Assembly: GCA_039105265.1 (NCBI GenBank)
Contig: JAPFFF010000023.1
Span: forward strand, 1,922,001-1,986,000
Length of the DNA stretch: 64,000 bases
Reading direction: 5' to 3'
From: Tritrichomonas musculus
Taxonomy: Eukaryota > Parabasalia > Tritrichomonadida > Tritrichomonadidae
The notes below the pieces were generated by a model. That model did not search any database. It was given only the letters and a program-made list of their open reading frames with translations, and had not been told where the DNA came from. Below are positions 1 to 11,900 of the stretch, piece after piece (positions within the stretch are counted from its first letter, which is position 1; every line of letters begins with the position of its first letter). The position numbers and the translations under genes are program-made.

Positions 1-1
1 A

Positions 2-1336
2 CTTAATGAGCTTGCACCGAAGAGAGTGAATTCAATAAGCTTGAATAATGTAATTCGTGAGTCTTCAATTCCACCACATATTCAAGAAACATCTCCACCT
101 TTTTGGAGCCTTTTTGATAAATACAAAGATATGATTATTGGTATAATTGATAAAGATCCATTTAAACTAGAGATGTTTTCATTTCTTCTTCGTTTTCCAG
201 AGTTGATTAGTTTTTCAACACGCTCATATTACTTCAGAAAGAAGATGAAAAGTCGCATAAGGTATGAATTAACGATTTTACATGTTGATAGATCAAATTT
301 ACTTACGACATCATTCAGAGCAATTAATAATTTATCCACATCAGATCTCATGAATTTCCTTCAAATAAAGTTCAAGAATGAAGAAGGTGTCGATCAAGAA
401 GGATTGACAAGAGAATGGTTCACCGAACTTGCAAAAGAAATATTCAATCAAAATTACGGTCTTTTTGATTGCTCTACAAGCAATCTTAGTTACAAGCCAA
501 ACAGTCTTTCTAGCGTCAATCCAAATCATCTTGAATACTTCAGATTTGCAGGACTGTTCATTGCACGCGCATTAATTCAAGGAATTTGTATCGATGCACA
601 TTTAACAACCTCATTTTTGAAGCAAATTCTTCATCGTACTCCGAAATTGAATGATTTAGAAGACATCGATGAAGAAATGTACAACAGTTTAAAGTACATT
701 CAAGATTCTGAAGATGTTGAATCATTAGAGCTTACTTTTTCTATAGATAAAGAAGAACTCGGTGTTGTAAAGACAATTCTTTTGAAAGAAAACGGAGACC
801 AAATTTTAGTAACAAATGAAAACAAAAACGAATTCATTGAATTGCGTCAAAATTACATTTTCAGAACAATCATTGAAGATCAATTAAAAGAATTCACTAG
901 TGCTTTCGATTCATTGATTTCTCATGAAGATATCAGAATATTCACACCAGACGAACTCGATTTGCTCATTTGTGGAATTCCTGAAATTGACGTTGATGAT
1001 TTCAGAAACCATGTTGAATATGAATTACCTTATGACAAAGACACTCCTGTAATAAAGATGTTCTTTAACGTGATTTCAAGATGGGATAATGAGAAGAAGG
1101 CAAAGCTCCTCATGTTCATGACTGGATCGTCGAGAGTCCCTTCGAACGGTTTCAAAGAATTCTGCGAAGTGTGCAGGAAACCGTTGATTATCGCTTCGGG
1201 AGGAGATAGTTCAAAATTGCCACAATCTCATACTTGCTTAAACATGCTTTGTATTCCACAATATAAAAGTGAAGAAGAATTGAATGATAAATTATTATTT
1301 GCGATATATAATGCAAATGGATATGAATTACGATAA
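2..1336 (+). CDS. HECT-type E3 ubiquitin ligase, C-terminal part (5' end outside window)
   Basis: The reading frame is open to the left edge, so this is the 3' end of a larger gene. No ATG is needed at position 26, where the codon is GTG. The last ~350 residues form a HECT domain, which takes ubiquitin from an E2 as a thioester and passes it to substrates. Visible landmarks are the N-lobe pattern DQEGLTREWF, the FRFAGLFIARAL helix, the LLICGIPEID segment, and the C-lobe SHTCLNMLCIPQY with the catalytic Cys codon at 1235-1237. The C-terminus ends a few residues after the usual LLFAI helix, so the domain is complete. It faces the same way as the giant HECT gene downstream. The substrate and the N-terminal domains cannot be seen. 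HECT identity is very secure. Confidence 0.95.
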   Translation, partial: LNELAPKRVNSISLNNVIRESSIPPHIQETSPPFWSLFDKYKDMIIGIIDKDPFKLEMFSFLLRFPELISFSTRSYYFRKKMKSRIRYELTILHVDRSNLLTTSFRAINNLSTSDLMNFLQIKFKNEEGVDQEGLTREWFTELAKEIFNQNYGLFDCSTSNLSYKPNSLSSVNPNHLEYFRFAGLFIARALIQGICIDAHLTTSFLKQILHRTPKLNDLEDIDEEMYNSLKYIQDSEDVESLELTFSIDKEELGVVKTILLKENGDQILVTNENKNEFIELRQNYIFRTIIEDQLKEFTSAFDSLISHEDIRIFTPDELDLLICGIPEIDVDDFRNHVEYELPYDKDTPVIKMFFNVISRWDNEKKAKLLMFMTGSSRVPSNGFKEFCEVCRKPLIIASGGDSSKLPQSHTCLNMLCIPQYKSEEELNDKLLFAIYNANGYELR

Positions 1337-2129
1337 ATTTAGAAGGAAATGCTTTGGAATTAGTATATGATAAAGTTTTTTTTTTTTTAAATAAAACTAA
1401 AGTACATTATATTAGTGAACTCTTCTATATATAATAACTTTATTTGATCTATTATGCTATGCTCAACAATTAAAGAATTAATTTTTGGTCAAATTTGCAT
1501 TGAAAAATTTTGACTGGTAATAAAATCGTGATCATATTTTGAATTAAAAATAATGCTATATTACCAATCAGCTCTAGTTAAGATTGTTATATTCTTATTC
1601 TCGAGATCATCAATTGTTTTACTTTCAATTAATCAAAAGAGATGAAAACTCACCGCATATTAGAAACGTTTTAAATTGGAATCAAAAAAAGAGTAACACC
1701 AGAATAATTTTTAATTAGTTTATATGCTCAAAAAGTGAAATTGTGTTGTTGACTCAAGTTAAATACAACTTTATCACTTCTTTCCAGCAAAAAAAGTCAT
1801 ATTATGTAGATTTGTTGTTGTTGGTCATGAATATTATATATTTTTTTCAACAAATATTGGGTATTGGCATCATAAAAGAATGAATACCTTTTAAAATTAA
1901 GTATCTGTTGTCTTTGAAAAGTTCGAATATTTAAAAAAAGATATTCAGGAAAATATTTCATTCTTTGATTGAGATATCAATATTGAAGATAAGAATTTTT
2001 TTTAAATTATAAAGAAAACTTTTTATTTTGTTTTTCTTCATTATTATTAAATGAGAAATAATAACCAAGAATAAAATGTTTCAAAAATTTAAAAAATTGA
2101 AAATAATTATTTTTTGTCAGTTAAATTGA
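1337..2129. other. AT-rich spacer, no gene seen
   Basis: About 790 bp of AT-rich sequence with poly-T/poly-A runs and no convincing coding frame on either strand. It contains one AGTAACACC motif (1692-1700) in a context (GGAATCAAAAA...AGTAACACCA) that recurs near 18110-18131. The last bases before the next ATG are an ordinary AT-rich leader. Confidence 0.5.
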
Positions 2130-3314
2130 ATGAAAAAAAAATTTACTAGTAAAAAATACAAAATGGTTTCAATCGGCATTATTTTATTAATAATTATTAT
2201 TTTATTTGCTATCTATCGTTTAACGCGCAGGATATATCCACAAATCCATGTTAATGCCAATGGAAAAGTAGTCCCAATTATATCCAAAATGGGATCGTTA
2301 AAGCAGCCATATCGTCCAACCCCATGGCTTATCGGCACGCACATGCAAACCATGTATGGCATGCGATTTCGCAAGAAGCATCTCAACTACCGGCGTGAAA
2401 TATTCACCTTTGATGACAAAGGCCAATGTGCATTAGATTTCTATGAGCCGATAGAAAATGTAAACCTCACAAAAAGTGGAAATTCCATAAATGACAGCCA
2501 AGAGTTTAGCAGCAATCCGCCGATCCTCCTCATCATTCACACTCTCGGCGGCGGCACCAGAGAACCGTGCTCGAACAACCTTGCTGAAGCAGCTCGACTT
2601 CGCGGCTATCGTTCTCTGATCTACAACAACCGGGGCTGTTCTGGTGTTCCATTTACGAGTCGACGGTTTTACAACGCATCACAAGACGATGATGTCAAAG
2701 ATGTCATTCATTATCTGAAGGCCAAATACAATCCACCTCAGTTCTTTCTTGTTGGCTTCTCTTTGGGTGCTTATATGGCTGCACTTTTTGACACCGATGA
2801 AGGTCAAATTCTTGACGGTGTTGCTTTAGTTTCCCATTCGTACGACGGTAACGGTTCTAATGAGGTTTTGAAAACCGGCTTCTTAAACAGAAAATTTTAT
2901 CTGCCTTTCATGATGCAAAAAGTGATTCATCTGTTCTCAAAAAATCACTTCATTGTCGACCAGTACAAGGACGTGATGAATGCAAAGACGCTTGATGAGT
3001 ATGACATGCTGTACACGTGCAAGGAATACGGAATTAAGGATGTTTATGAGTATTATGATGAACATTCGCTGAAGAAAAGAGTGCCGTTCTTTAAGGCGCC
3101 AACTTTCGTGCTCGGCGCTGATAATGATCCGTTTACTCTGAAAAAGTACATGCCGATAAAGGTGATTGAACAGAGCGAGTATTGCGCATTCGTGCACGTT
3201 GCTGAGGGAGGACACGTGAGCTTCCCAACTGGTTTGAGAGCTGAAAAATCTTACATTGAACTTGTTGTGCTGGACTTTTTCGATACAATAATTAAGATGC
3301 AAAACACTATATAA
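2130..3314 (+). CDS. Membrane-anchored alpha/beta hydrolase, ABHD1/ABHD3 (YheT-like) family
   Basis: This 394-aa protein begins with a short basic stretch and one hydrophobic segment (about residues 12-30), giving a single-pass anchor with the enzyme on one side of a membrane. The hydrolase fold follows: oxyanion region HTLGGG (H137), the NNRGCSG strand-turn, and the nucleophile elbow VGFSLGAY with Ser211. Likely acid D331 or D333 lies in LGADNDPF, and likely catalytic histidine H362 in GGHVSFP. The arrangement matches the ABHD1/2/3 family, whose known members hydrolyse phospholipid or acyl-ester bonds. The exact substrate here is not known. The ATG at 2130 is preferred; a second ATG twelve codons in would still keep the anchor. 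The length is normal for the family, and the gene is more GC-rich than the flanking spacers. Confidence 0.9.
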   Translation: MKKKFTSKKYKMVSIGIILLIIIILFAIYRLTRRIYPQIHVNANGKVVPIISKMGSLKQPYRPTPWLIGTHMQTMYGMRFRKKHLNYRREIFTFDDKGQCALDFYEPIENVNLTKSGNSINDSQEFSSNPPILLIIHTLGGGTREPCSNNLAEAARLRGYRSLIYNNRGCSGVPFTSRRFYNASQDDDVKDVIHYLKAKYNPPQFFLVGFSLGAYMAALFDTDEGQILDGVALVSHSYDGNGSNEVLKTGFLNRKFYLPFMMQKVIHLFSKNHFIVDQYKDVMNAKTLDEYDMLYTCKEYGIKDVYEYYDEHSLKKRVPFFKAPTFVLGADNDPFTLKKYMPIKVIEQSEYCAFVHVAEGGHVSFPTGLRAEKSYIELVVLDFFDTIIKMQNTI

Positions 3315-4027
3315 AAAATAAACAATCGATAAAGAGCTATGAAAACAATTTAAATATTTGAATCACAATATTATATAAAAATAAATTTCTTATTTCAAAT
3401 CATATTCAAATTTTTTCAAACTTTTTTTTTTCAACTTTAAACCTCATATTTGTAAAAAATTTAAAATATGTTAAAGTTGAAAATATTTGTTGATCATAAC
3501 TTTCTTGCAAAACCTTAATGGTATATTTATATATAGTTTTAAGATGATTTTCATTGTTTACTCTCCTGAATAGGACTGAGCTTGGAACTAATTATATGAA
3601 TGAGGTGAAATTCAGGTGAATTATTTTCAGTAAAAAAATGCTTCAACAAAGCTTTAAAATATAGATTACTGCATAAATACACACAAATGTGATGAGTTTA
3701 GTATAAAAATATAACTCCATTTTATCAGAAATTCCAAGAAAATAAAAGAATTCTTTCTGTACATCCATGTACACAGTTAAAGGTTCCCAAAAATATCAAC
3801 TCCTTCTATTGAATTGTTCTTTGAAACAACAAGAACTGTTGACATTTTTCCTAATCAACAGCGTCGTCTCTCAATATTCAAACATCTGTCTGAAAAATTT
3901 GGGATGCCCCAGTTTCGCATTTGCCTTACTGATTTGAACTAAATAAATATCTTGGTCAAACAAATTTAATCAAAAGAATAATTGGTTAATAAAAAGTAGT
4001 TTTACTTAAAATGTTATACAAATATAA
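3315..4027. other. AT-rich spacer with one possible coding remnant
   Basis: Mostly AT-rich with homopolymer runs. The only protein-like stretch is the 53-codon open frame at 3781-3942 described separately. No RNA gene or repeat family was recognised. Confidence 0.45.
3781..3942 (+). pseudogene. Short protein-like open frame, possible decayed host gene fragment
   Basis: Fifty-three codons lie between two stops in a stretch clearly less AT-rich than its surroundings. The translation has balanced composition (for example TVDIFPNQQRRLSIFKHLS) with no obvious domain. It has no early ATG, so it is more likely an old fragment than a gene. The family is not recognised, and chance cannot be excluded. 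Confidence 0.25.
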
Positions 4028-5251
4028 CTAATTGTTTACGTAATTATCATTTGATTCTTCTAGATTTTCTTCAATTTCCTCAGTTGATTCATTTGATTTA
4101 GGTTTCTTTTTCATAATGAAGAAAACAACAAGAAATACTGCAATACAAACTACAACAACGACTGCAATAACATTACCAGCTATAGCACCAGCTGAAAGGC
4201 CGCCTTTCTTTGATGAAGGTGGAGAACCTTTTTTATAATTGACATTAATTTCGTCAAGGATCTGTATGCTTGAGATGACAGTATCAAAATCTCTTTCTCC
4301 TGTGAAAATTGTCAAAGAAAGATCATCAATATCAGATTCAATTGTATAATTTTGAAATTCCAATTCGACCGAATCGTAGAAGAAAATTGATGATTTTTTA
4401 CTCATAGCATGAAAGGTAATTTCAGGTTGAACTGATTCCCAAGGCTCATCTTGTTTGATTTTAAGTCTATCATTAAAACCAACAAAAAGTAAATCATTAT
4501 AATGATTTATCTTCATTTTCCTGAAATGATATTGGTATAATAATTTATAGTTCGAATTTTAACATCTCTTTCTTCAATTAATTTTGAACCAAGGCAAAAT
4601 GGATTGAAATAAAAGTTTTATAGGCTTTCTCCGAATTTTTAACTTTTCAAATTGAATAAAAAGAAATTTTCAATTCATAAAGCTTATAAAACATTGAAAG
4701 TGGAATACCAATTTTTCCTTTTAAGTATGGAATTTTCTATTTTGATTTGTCGAAATTCATATTAAAGGTTATTGGAATAATAAGACCAACATCTAGTCTA
4801 ACAATTTTGGAAGCAACTGCAATTTGGAAAATAAAAAAAGGTTGAATATTGAGTGTGCATTCGAATGATGAAGAAAGAATAGCTTTTTTTTTATTTAGTT
4901 TGCTTCATTGATTTCAGGAAGTTGCATTAAAGAACAATTCCACTTTGAATCTATAATTGAATTAGGTGTTACTTCAGCATCCTTTGAAATAGTAACACCT
5001 AATTCAAATAGCCAAATCCGAGAGGAATTTTATGTAAGTATCGACCAAATCTGAATTCATATCAAAAAAGCTCCAATCTGTATTTCAATACCTAAAAGTT
5101 TAAAGGATTTACCAAGAAATGGAATTGGGAATGAAAAATCCTTGATATGATATTTTGATGAAAATGACTTTTTAATGACCTCAATATAGTTATATGTCAA
5201 ATGGAACATGAACTTATCAGTTTTATATCCAAGCACGTTTTCATCATATAT
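4028..5251 (-). pseudogene. Decayed surface-protein gene with C-terminal membrane anchor
   Basis: The only long frame left is 4028-4516 (162 codons). It holds a short extracellular-type region, a Ser/Pro/Lys/Gly linker, one strong transmembrane helix (about 105-130) and an acidic, Asn/Ser-rich cytoplasmic tail. A Gly-Ala-rich helix followed by basic residues is the usual anchor of trichomonad surface proteins. Reading upstream on the same strand, protein-like stretches continue in shifting frames to about 5251, for example FPIPFLGKSFKLLGIEIQIG near 5060-5140 and ELGVTISKDAEVTPNSI near 4960-5010. They are broken by stops near 4560, 4640, 4740, 4900 and 5040-5060. There is no signal peptide at the 162-codon frame's ATG, consistent with it being only the 3' end of a former gene. 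A short expressed relic cannot be excluded. Confidence 0.6.
4957..5007. repeat. Perfect 17-bp inverted repeat (hairpin)
   Basis: Arms 4957-4973 and 4991-5007 are exact reverse complements around a 17-nt loop. They include the AGTAACACC motif that recurs in other spacers. The hairpin sits inside the decayed surface-protein gene, so it may be chance within former coding sequence. Confidence 0.6.
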
Positions 5252-5929
5252 TTATAAGAATTGTAATATTATTTAAATAATTAGTGATTTCTTCATTTTG
5301 CTTAAAATAAGTTACAAGTGTATAATATCCATATTTACGTAATACTTTTTTTTTTTTCCTCAGTATAGACCCTTATTTCTTTTTTATTCAATTCATTCAT
5401 CAAACAAAACTTTATACTCGATTTATTTTCATTTTTACAATTCTTTTATTTCTTGTTATACCCAATAAAGCATGTTTTGGGAGTTTTTATTTTTTTTCAG
5501 AAAAAAATTATAAAATATTTTAAATTTTTTTTAATACGAACAAATAATTTAATTCCATTGATTCTATGATATATTATTATATACTAATTATTTGATAACA
5601 ATTGCTTAATTCTTGGAAATTATTCATCTTATTATCGATGATTTTTGATAAAAGACATTGAAATATTTGAGACCAATCACCAAATTTTTCTTAAACAACA
5701 AACTTTTTCAAAGAAAATCAAGACATTCTTTATTCTTATATTTAATCAAATATTCAAAGAAAAAAAAAAGCATAATTTAATTTGTATATATTTGACTGTT
5801 ATTTATAAGCTTTTTTTTTGACAAAGCAAAATTCCTTTTGTCACAATTTCTTCCTAATTATATTTCTATAAAAAAGTGAAGATAATGACATGGTCATTTA
5901 TATACTCAAATTTTTTTATAATATTTCAA
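5252..5929. other. AT-rich 5' flank of the giant HECT gene
   Basis: Nearly pure A/T with long T and A runs and no coding frame. A TCATTT element at about 5893-5898 resembles the trichomonad initiator (TCA followed by pyrimidine) and lies some 35 bp before the preferred ATG at 5930. This is suggestive only. Confidence 0.35.
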
Positions 5930-8900
5930 ATGACGGATAAGATCCTAGAAGGTATCAGTCTAGATTTCGATATTAAAAACCATTCCGAACTAACTCCATA
6001 CGTATATTTCACTCAAAATGCTCTCGATTCTGCTACTTTTAATGCATACGATTCAGATGAAATACATGATCGTTTACATAATCCTTGGACTAGCGAGATA
6101 ATTCATGATATTGAAGAAGAAATTTTTTATGGGAAGTATTTCGGTGACGAAAGAGAAGATATTCAAAAATACCAAAAGAATATAATATTACAGTTAAAGC
6201 ATTGTCTTAAAAACAGTATCCCATCAGAATCGATTGAAAAAGAATTTTGCCGTTCTACCGAAATTGTTAACTCTCAGCAAAGCGATTTATATTCCTTACT
6301 TAGTAAAATTAAAAAAAAAATGAAAAGAGATTTTAGGCAAATGGCAATTTCCACCATACGATTTCCACATTATATTGATACAAGTTTAAGCATTTACCAT
6401 GAAAATTACGAGTCAGATGAAAATCAAGAAATTAAAGATCAAAAAGAAAAGCTTAAAAAGGACGAAGAAAAAATGAAAGAAATAATATCGAAAATTACCG
6501 ATAATAACAACAAACAAAATCCTACAGAAAATAAATATATTCTATCATTAGATGATCTTACCCAATTTTACGAAACTATTAAGCAATACAAAAAACCATT
6601 TACTTTTTCACCATCTTTTGTTATATCTTGTATCCAAAAACTCGATTTACTTTTAAATCTTTTAATTTCTGATGAAAACAAGACCGACCAAAAATCAACA
6701 GAAAAAAGTGAAAACAACGATCAAATGCATTACAAATTTTTCCAAAACATTGATAAAGAAAACATCAATGATGATGAAAAACAGACACTTCTCAAATATT
6801 ATCGTCTTTCATTACTGATTAAAATGAGACTTTTCGCGTCAGTCAACAAATCTTTCGATTTTCTGAAAACTCTGATTGAAATGATCATTTTCGATGACAA
6901 TAACGAGGTACAAGAAAATAAAGACGATCATTTTTCATTCAAAAATATCATTGAAGAAACAATGCCAGAAACAAAACGCCGATCAACAATTCTGAAAAAC
7001 GTTTCACTAGATGAAATTTTTGACTTCGCTTTCAGTCCAGATGGCCATAACGACTTCATACTTACAAAGGACGGAGTTTTCAAACTTCGTCAGCAAAGTG
7101 AAACTTCACATGACTTTTTGAATTTAGATGAATCATGCCTTACGCGTGTTGAATTCAATGGAGAAGAAGAGAATAAAAAAGTCACAGAAATACTTAAAAA
7201 ATGCAACAAGACAAACGCCAAAATAACCGTTTCAAACGGCATTCTTTACCTTCTTTGTAGTGAAGACAAAACAATCCACAAAGCTTTAGTTTCAACTGGC
7301 AATGAAGAAGTCAAGAAGAAAGAGAATCCTCACCAAAACAAGAACAAAAATGAAAATGAAGAAAATGAAGAAAAAGAAAAGAAAATTTCAAAGAAAAAGC
7401 TGAGAGAACAAGAAAAGAAGGAAAGGAAAAGACGAAGAAGAAATAGAGACTCAACTAAAGAAGAATTGAATCTTGATAGTATTTCTGTTGACATTCCTGA
7501 TTTACCAATATTTTCAGTTGGCTTTTTTGACAACTTCTTTAGAATTATCCAAAGAAAAAGTTACGAAAATGGCAAAACAAAACTGGTCCTCACCAACGTT
7601 GATTTGACACCAAATAACCGTTTTAACTACAATTTTGATGAAGCATTTAATATGGCACCATGCGAGCAAGTCAAGCAAACTCAGGTTGAACTCGAAATTG
7701 ATGACAAACACAAAAAGTTTAAAGTCATGGATGCAACTTTTTCAAACAATTATATTTTCATATCATTTGAAAATTCACTGTTTGAACGATGGATAATTTA
7801 TGATAATGGAACCGTTGCCTTGTCAAAAACGGTTACTTCACCGTTTATTTTCACTTCACAATTTCCACACAAAATTGATAACAATTCATTTTTGTACGTT
7901 ATTCAGCCAATTATGAATTCAAAAGAAAAAGCAGTTTCTTTTGTAAAGATGCACCTTCCTTACACACAGTATTACTTAAGGTCAGAAAACAACGTTTTCT
8001 TAGAACATCCTTATCTTCAAAAGGTATCTGACATTGTTGATAATTGCACTCATTTAGTCATTCACCGAAAACCGTCAGTTCCCTTTACATCAGCTCAGTA
8101 TCACGAAGTTAATGATCGCAATTCATGGAATGATGATGAAGACGATGAAAAGAAGAAAGAGAAGAAAATTGTTGTTAAGAATCCATATGAATTCACCGTC
8201 TCACCTGACGAAATGGGAACCCTTATTCAGAGCATAAATTCCATCCACAATCAACTAGATATCACCAAATCATTAATCGAATATATAAAAGATGAAAACA
8301 TGAAAAGATTCTTCATTTCATTGCTCATTAAAATAGTCGGACTCAACCTTGTTTACGGCACAACTTCTTATTACTCATCGAAAGAGAAAATGAGTGAATC
8401 TACAAAGAAAATATATGACAAATTTAAAGAGTTCATTTTTGATTTGTTTTCTTCTTTTGGTGAATCAGATTCGGCTGATTTAAATTTGATTGTTCGTGAA
8501 TCAATTATTGTCACTTTTGCGTTAAGTGGAAAGTTCCTTTTCCTTTCAAATTCATTTGATGAATTACATTCATTCATGAACAAGTTGTTGAGCATTGAAA
8601 ATGTGAATGATCTTAATTCAAGATTGCTACTTCGATCTCTTTCTTATCTTATTTTTTATTATCCAAATTCAATGTACATTATTGACTCAACAATTTACAA
8701 TGAATTGATCAAATTTGAAGATGAAATTAATCTTCAAGAAATGTTTTTCGATAGTTCATTATTCTCTCTTTTAGAGCTTCGTTTTGCTGAAAAAATAATG
8801 AAAACCGAGTTTATTGAAAACACGTCACCTTACTTTGAGTCTCTTTTCAATTACATCAATCATTTGCTCACAGATGAATCACATCCACTTATTGAAGCAG

Positions 8901-11900
8901 AAGAAATATTGTCCTGTATTTTCGGAATTGATATAAATAACGTATATTTCTCATTGATGATGGAAAAAGAACTCGTCTCAATTAATAAGAGTTTGTATGA
9001 TCGAATTCAAAAGGTTCCAGGAGTTTTTGAAAGTGATCAGGAGTTTTACGCTAATAATAAAGATATCGCTGACCTGACTCTTTCAAAAGTAACAAAGGTT
9101 CTTGAAAGTGAACATCCGTATAATTTGAATCCTCCTGAAATTACGGAAGAAATGAAAAAGAAAAAGGAAGAAAGAGAAGAAAAGAGAAAACAAAAGAAAG
9201 AAGAAAAGAAGAAAAAGAAAGAAGAAAAGAAAAAGAAAAAGGAAGAAAAGAAAAAGAAAAAGGAAGAAAAGAAAAAGAAAAAAGAAGAAAAGAGAAAACA
9301 GAAAGAACAAGAAAATATAGAAAATGAAAACAAAGAAGAAGAAAAAGATAAAGAAAGTGAAAACAAAGAAGAAGTAGATAAAAAAGAAGAAGAAAACAAA
9401 GGAGAAGAAGATAAAAAAGAAAATGACAATAAAGAAGAAGAAAACAAAGAAGAAGAAAAAGATAAAGAAAGTGAAAACAAAGAAGAAGTAGATAAAAAAG
9501 AAGAAGAAAACAAAGGAGAAGAAGATAAAAAAGAAAATGAAAACAAAGAAGAAGAAGATAGTAAAGATGATGATGATTCAGATGACTCTGATGATTCAGA
9601 TGATGAATATTATTATGATGACGATAACTATGTAACAGAAGAAATTGGTGAAATTGATTTCGGATCTGAAGGTGATCAAATCTATCTTATTGTTGACAAC
9701 AGGACCAAAATTCATGATGAAGACAAGATATCGTTGTATATTAAAAATGATGACTACAATCCGACATGCCTTGAGAATGATGATGACTTTCGCTTCAATA
9801 GTGCAATAAAGTATGAAACCAATCACATCAGAGTAACATTTACACGAAAACTTACCAATTCAGAGAAGCCACAGAATCCATTCTGGGGATATAAACTGAC
9901 TTTCATTAGCTACACATCTGACAACAAGTTTTATTGGAAACCGAACATTCATTTGAACTTTTACAACAACTTTATTCATTTCTTACTTGCTAAGCATTCA
10001 AATGCAATTGAATCAACAGACTTGGATGAGAGTGAAAAAGAATTTAAATTGATTCTAAATGAGAACATCATCCAAGGAATTAAACATGAAGACATTGATA
10101 ATTATGAAGCCAACTTGCAACAAGAAAAACAAAATAAAGAAAAATCAAAGAAGCCAATAAAAAGAACTTTGACTAGAGGAATTTCAAGAGGAATCAATTA
10201 TGATACAAATAATGATACTATTTACGATGACCAGTTCAAGAAATCATTCATTAATGACATATTAACAGCCACTGATGAAAGCCAAACTCTTGGTAAACAA
10301 TTACTTGATGTTTTATATACAAACACTGCAAAACAAAACAAAATAAAATTGACTGCTGCAACAAAGTCAATTCTTGAAAATGAACGTTATCTTGCAGCTT
10401 GTTTATTCAAACAACTTGGCTTAATTAATGTTTGCATCAACTTCATTAGAAGTGTTAAAATGAATGAAAATAGTGAAATTGAAATTCCAACAAACTTGAA
10501 ATCTTTATGGAGAAATATTTATTCTCTTCGTAAAACTTTGTTCTTTGAATATCAAAAATCTAAATCAGTGTCAAATTCAAATAACAATTCTAATTCTGAT
10601 TCATTAAAATTCAACTTTCCTAAATATTCAGAAGAAGTTAAACGTAAGTGCAAACTTCTTCTTTATTCTGATCCAATTTTGAAGTTCAAAGAAAAAGGAA
10701 ATCTTGATATTCAAACAATTGAATCAACGCTGAAAGCAATTATTTCTTTTGTGACTTCAAAAATGCCTCTTTCTAACATTTCAGAAATAATTGACATTCG
10801 CCGTAAAAGACTTTCTATTTCAAGTCAATCCGTGTCATTGTTGTCCTCTTTTCTAGAACAAAATACATTGTTCTTGTCATCAAAAGCAGTTTTTGCTGAT
10901 CAATATGAAGACGATAGAGAAAAGTCATATGTTGAAGGTCTTTCGAAGCATGAATTGGATGACTATTCCAAACATATCGGAAACTTGTCATACAATATAA
11001 ACAAGATACTTTTAGATGATCCTTCTGTTGCAGTTATTTCTTCACAGAAATTCTTAAAGAGTTCTTTATTTAGTAATCAAGATAACGAGTCAAGAATAAA
11101 AAGTTCTAAACTTTTAATTAATCTTCTTGAAAAGAACAAACAAAACGAATCATTCATTCATGATCGTGTTAATTTCATTTCTATTCTTGGATTACTTGCA
11201 ATTGCATCTAAATCACAAAATAGTGAACTTTTTGACTACATGATTACTCTTTTACAGTCAGATGAAATCGACTTAATGAGTAAGAAATTGATATTGATGG
11301 TGATTCCGAATTACAGTCTTCTTGCTCCTGGTAATTTGAAAGTTTGTGATAAGTCACTTGCACTTTCAATTTTATCAAATAACAGCAAAGCACCAATCAT
11401 TGTTAGTTCCATCTTTTATTGGCTGGCAGAAATCATTAATGAATCGAAAGAAAACATAGAATCTGACATCGAATTCATTAAGAAAGTATTGAAAGGAATC
11501 GGTCAAGCATTCATTGGAAAAAGTTGCTTGTTTATCGATGATTCATTCCAGCCTTTTGCACATCGACAAGTCTCTGAAGGAATGATTTCATTCATCAGAA
11601 TTTTGGTCAATTATAACAACAACACAATGCAAAACATTATTTATGACATATTGTCGAATACCATCACCAAAATCAAGCTGAATGATCAAAATGAAGTAGA
11701 TGAAGATTTGTTGATTTCAATAGGATTGTTTGCTTCATTGTGCCAGAATTTGTCAGCAATAGAACCAGACAGGAAACTTTCACATAATATAACAATTCAT
11801 GATGTTGAACCGATTCTTGGATATGACACAACATTACAAAATATCAGAGGAAGCGGATATTACAGTCATGAGAAAATGAAAGGATTTTTCATCAATAACA

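Noticed and set aside
2937-3302. 121-codon minus-strand frame under the hydrolase gene
   Set aside because: Overlaps the catalytic His/Asp region of a clear hydrolase and has no domain of its own.
9046-9546. Long Ser/Phe-rich open frames on the minus strand opposite the Lys/Glu tract
   Set aside because: They are mirror images of GAA/AAA codon repeats in the giant ligase gene; composition is pure low complexity with no independent support.
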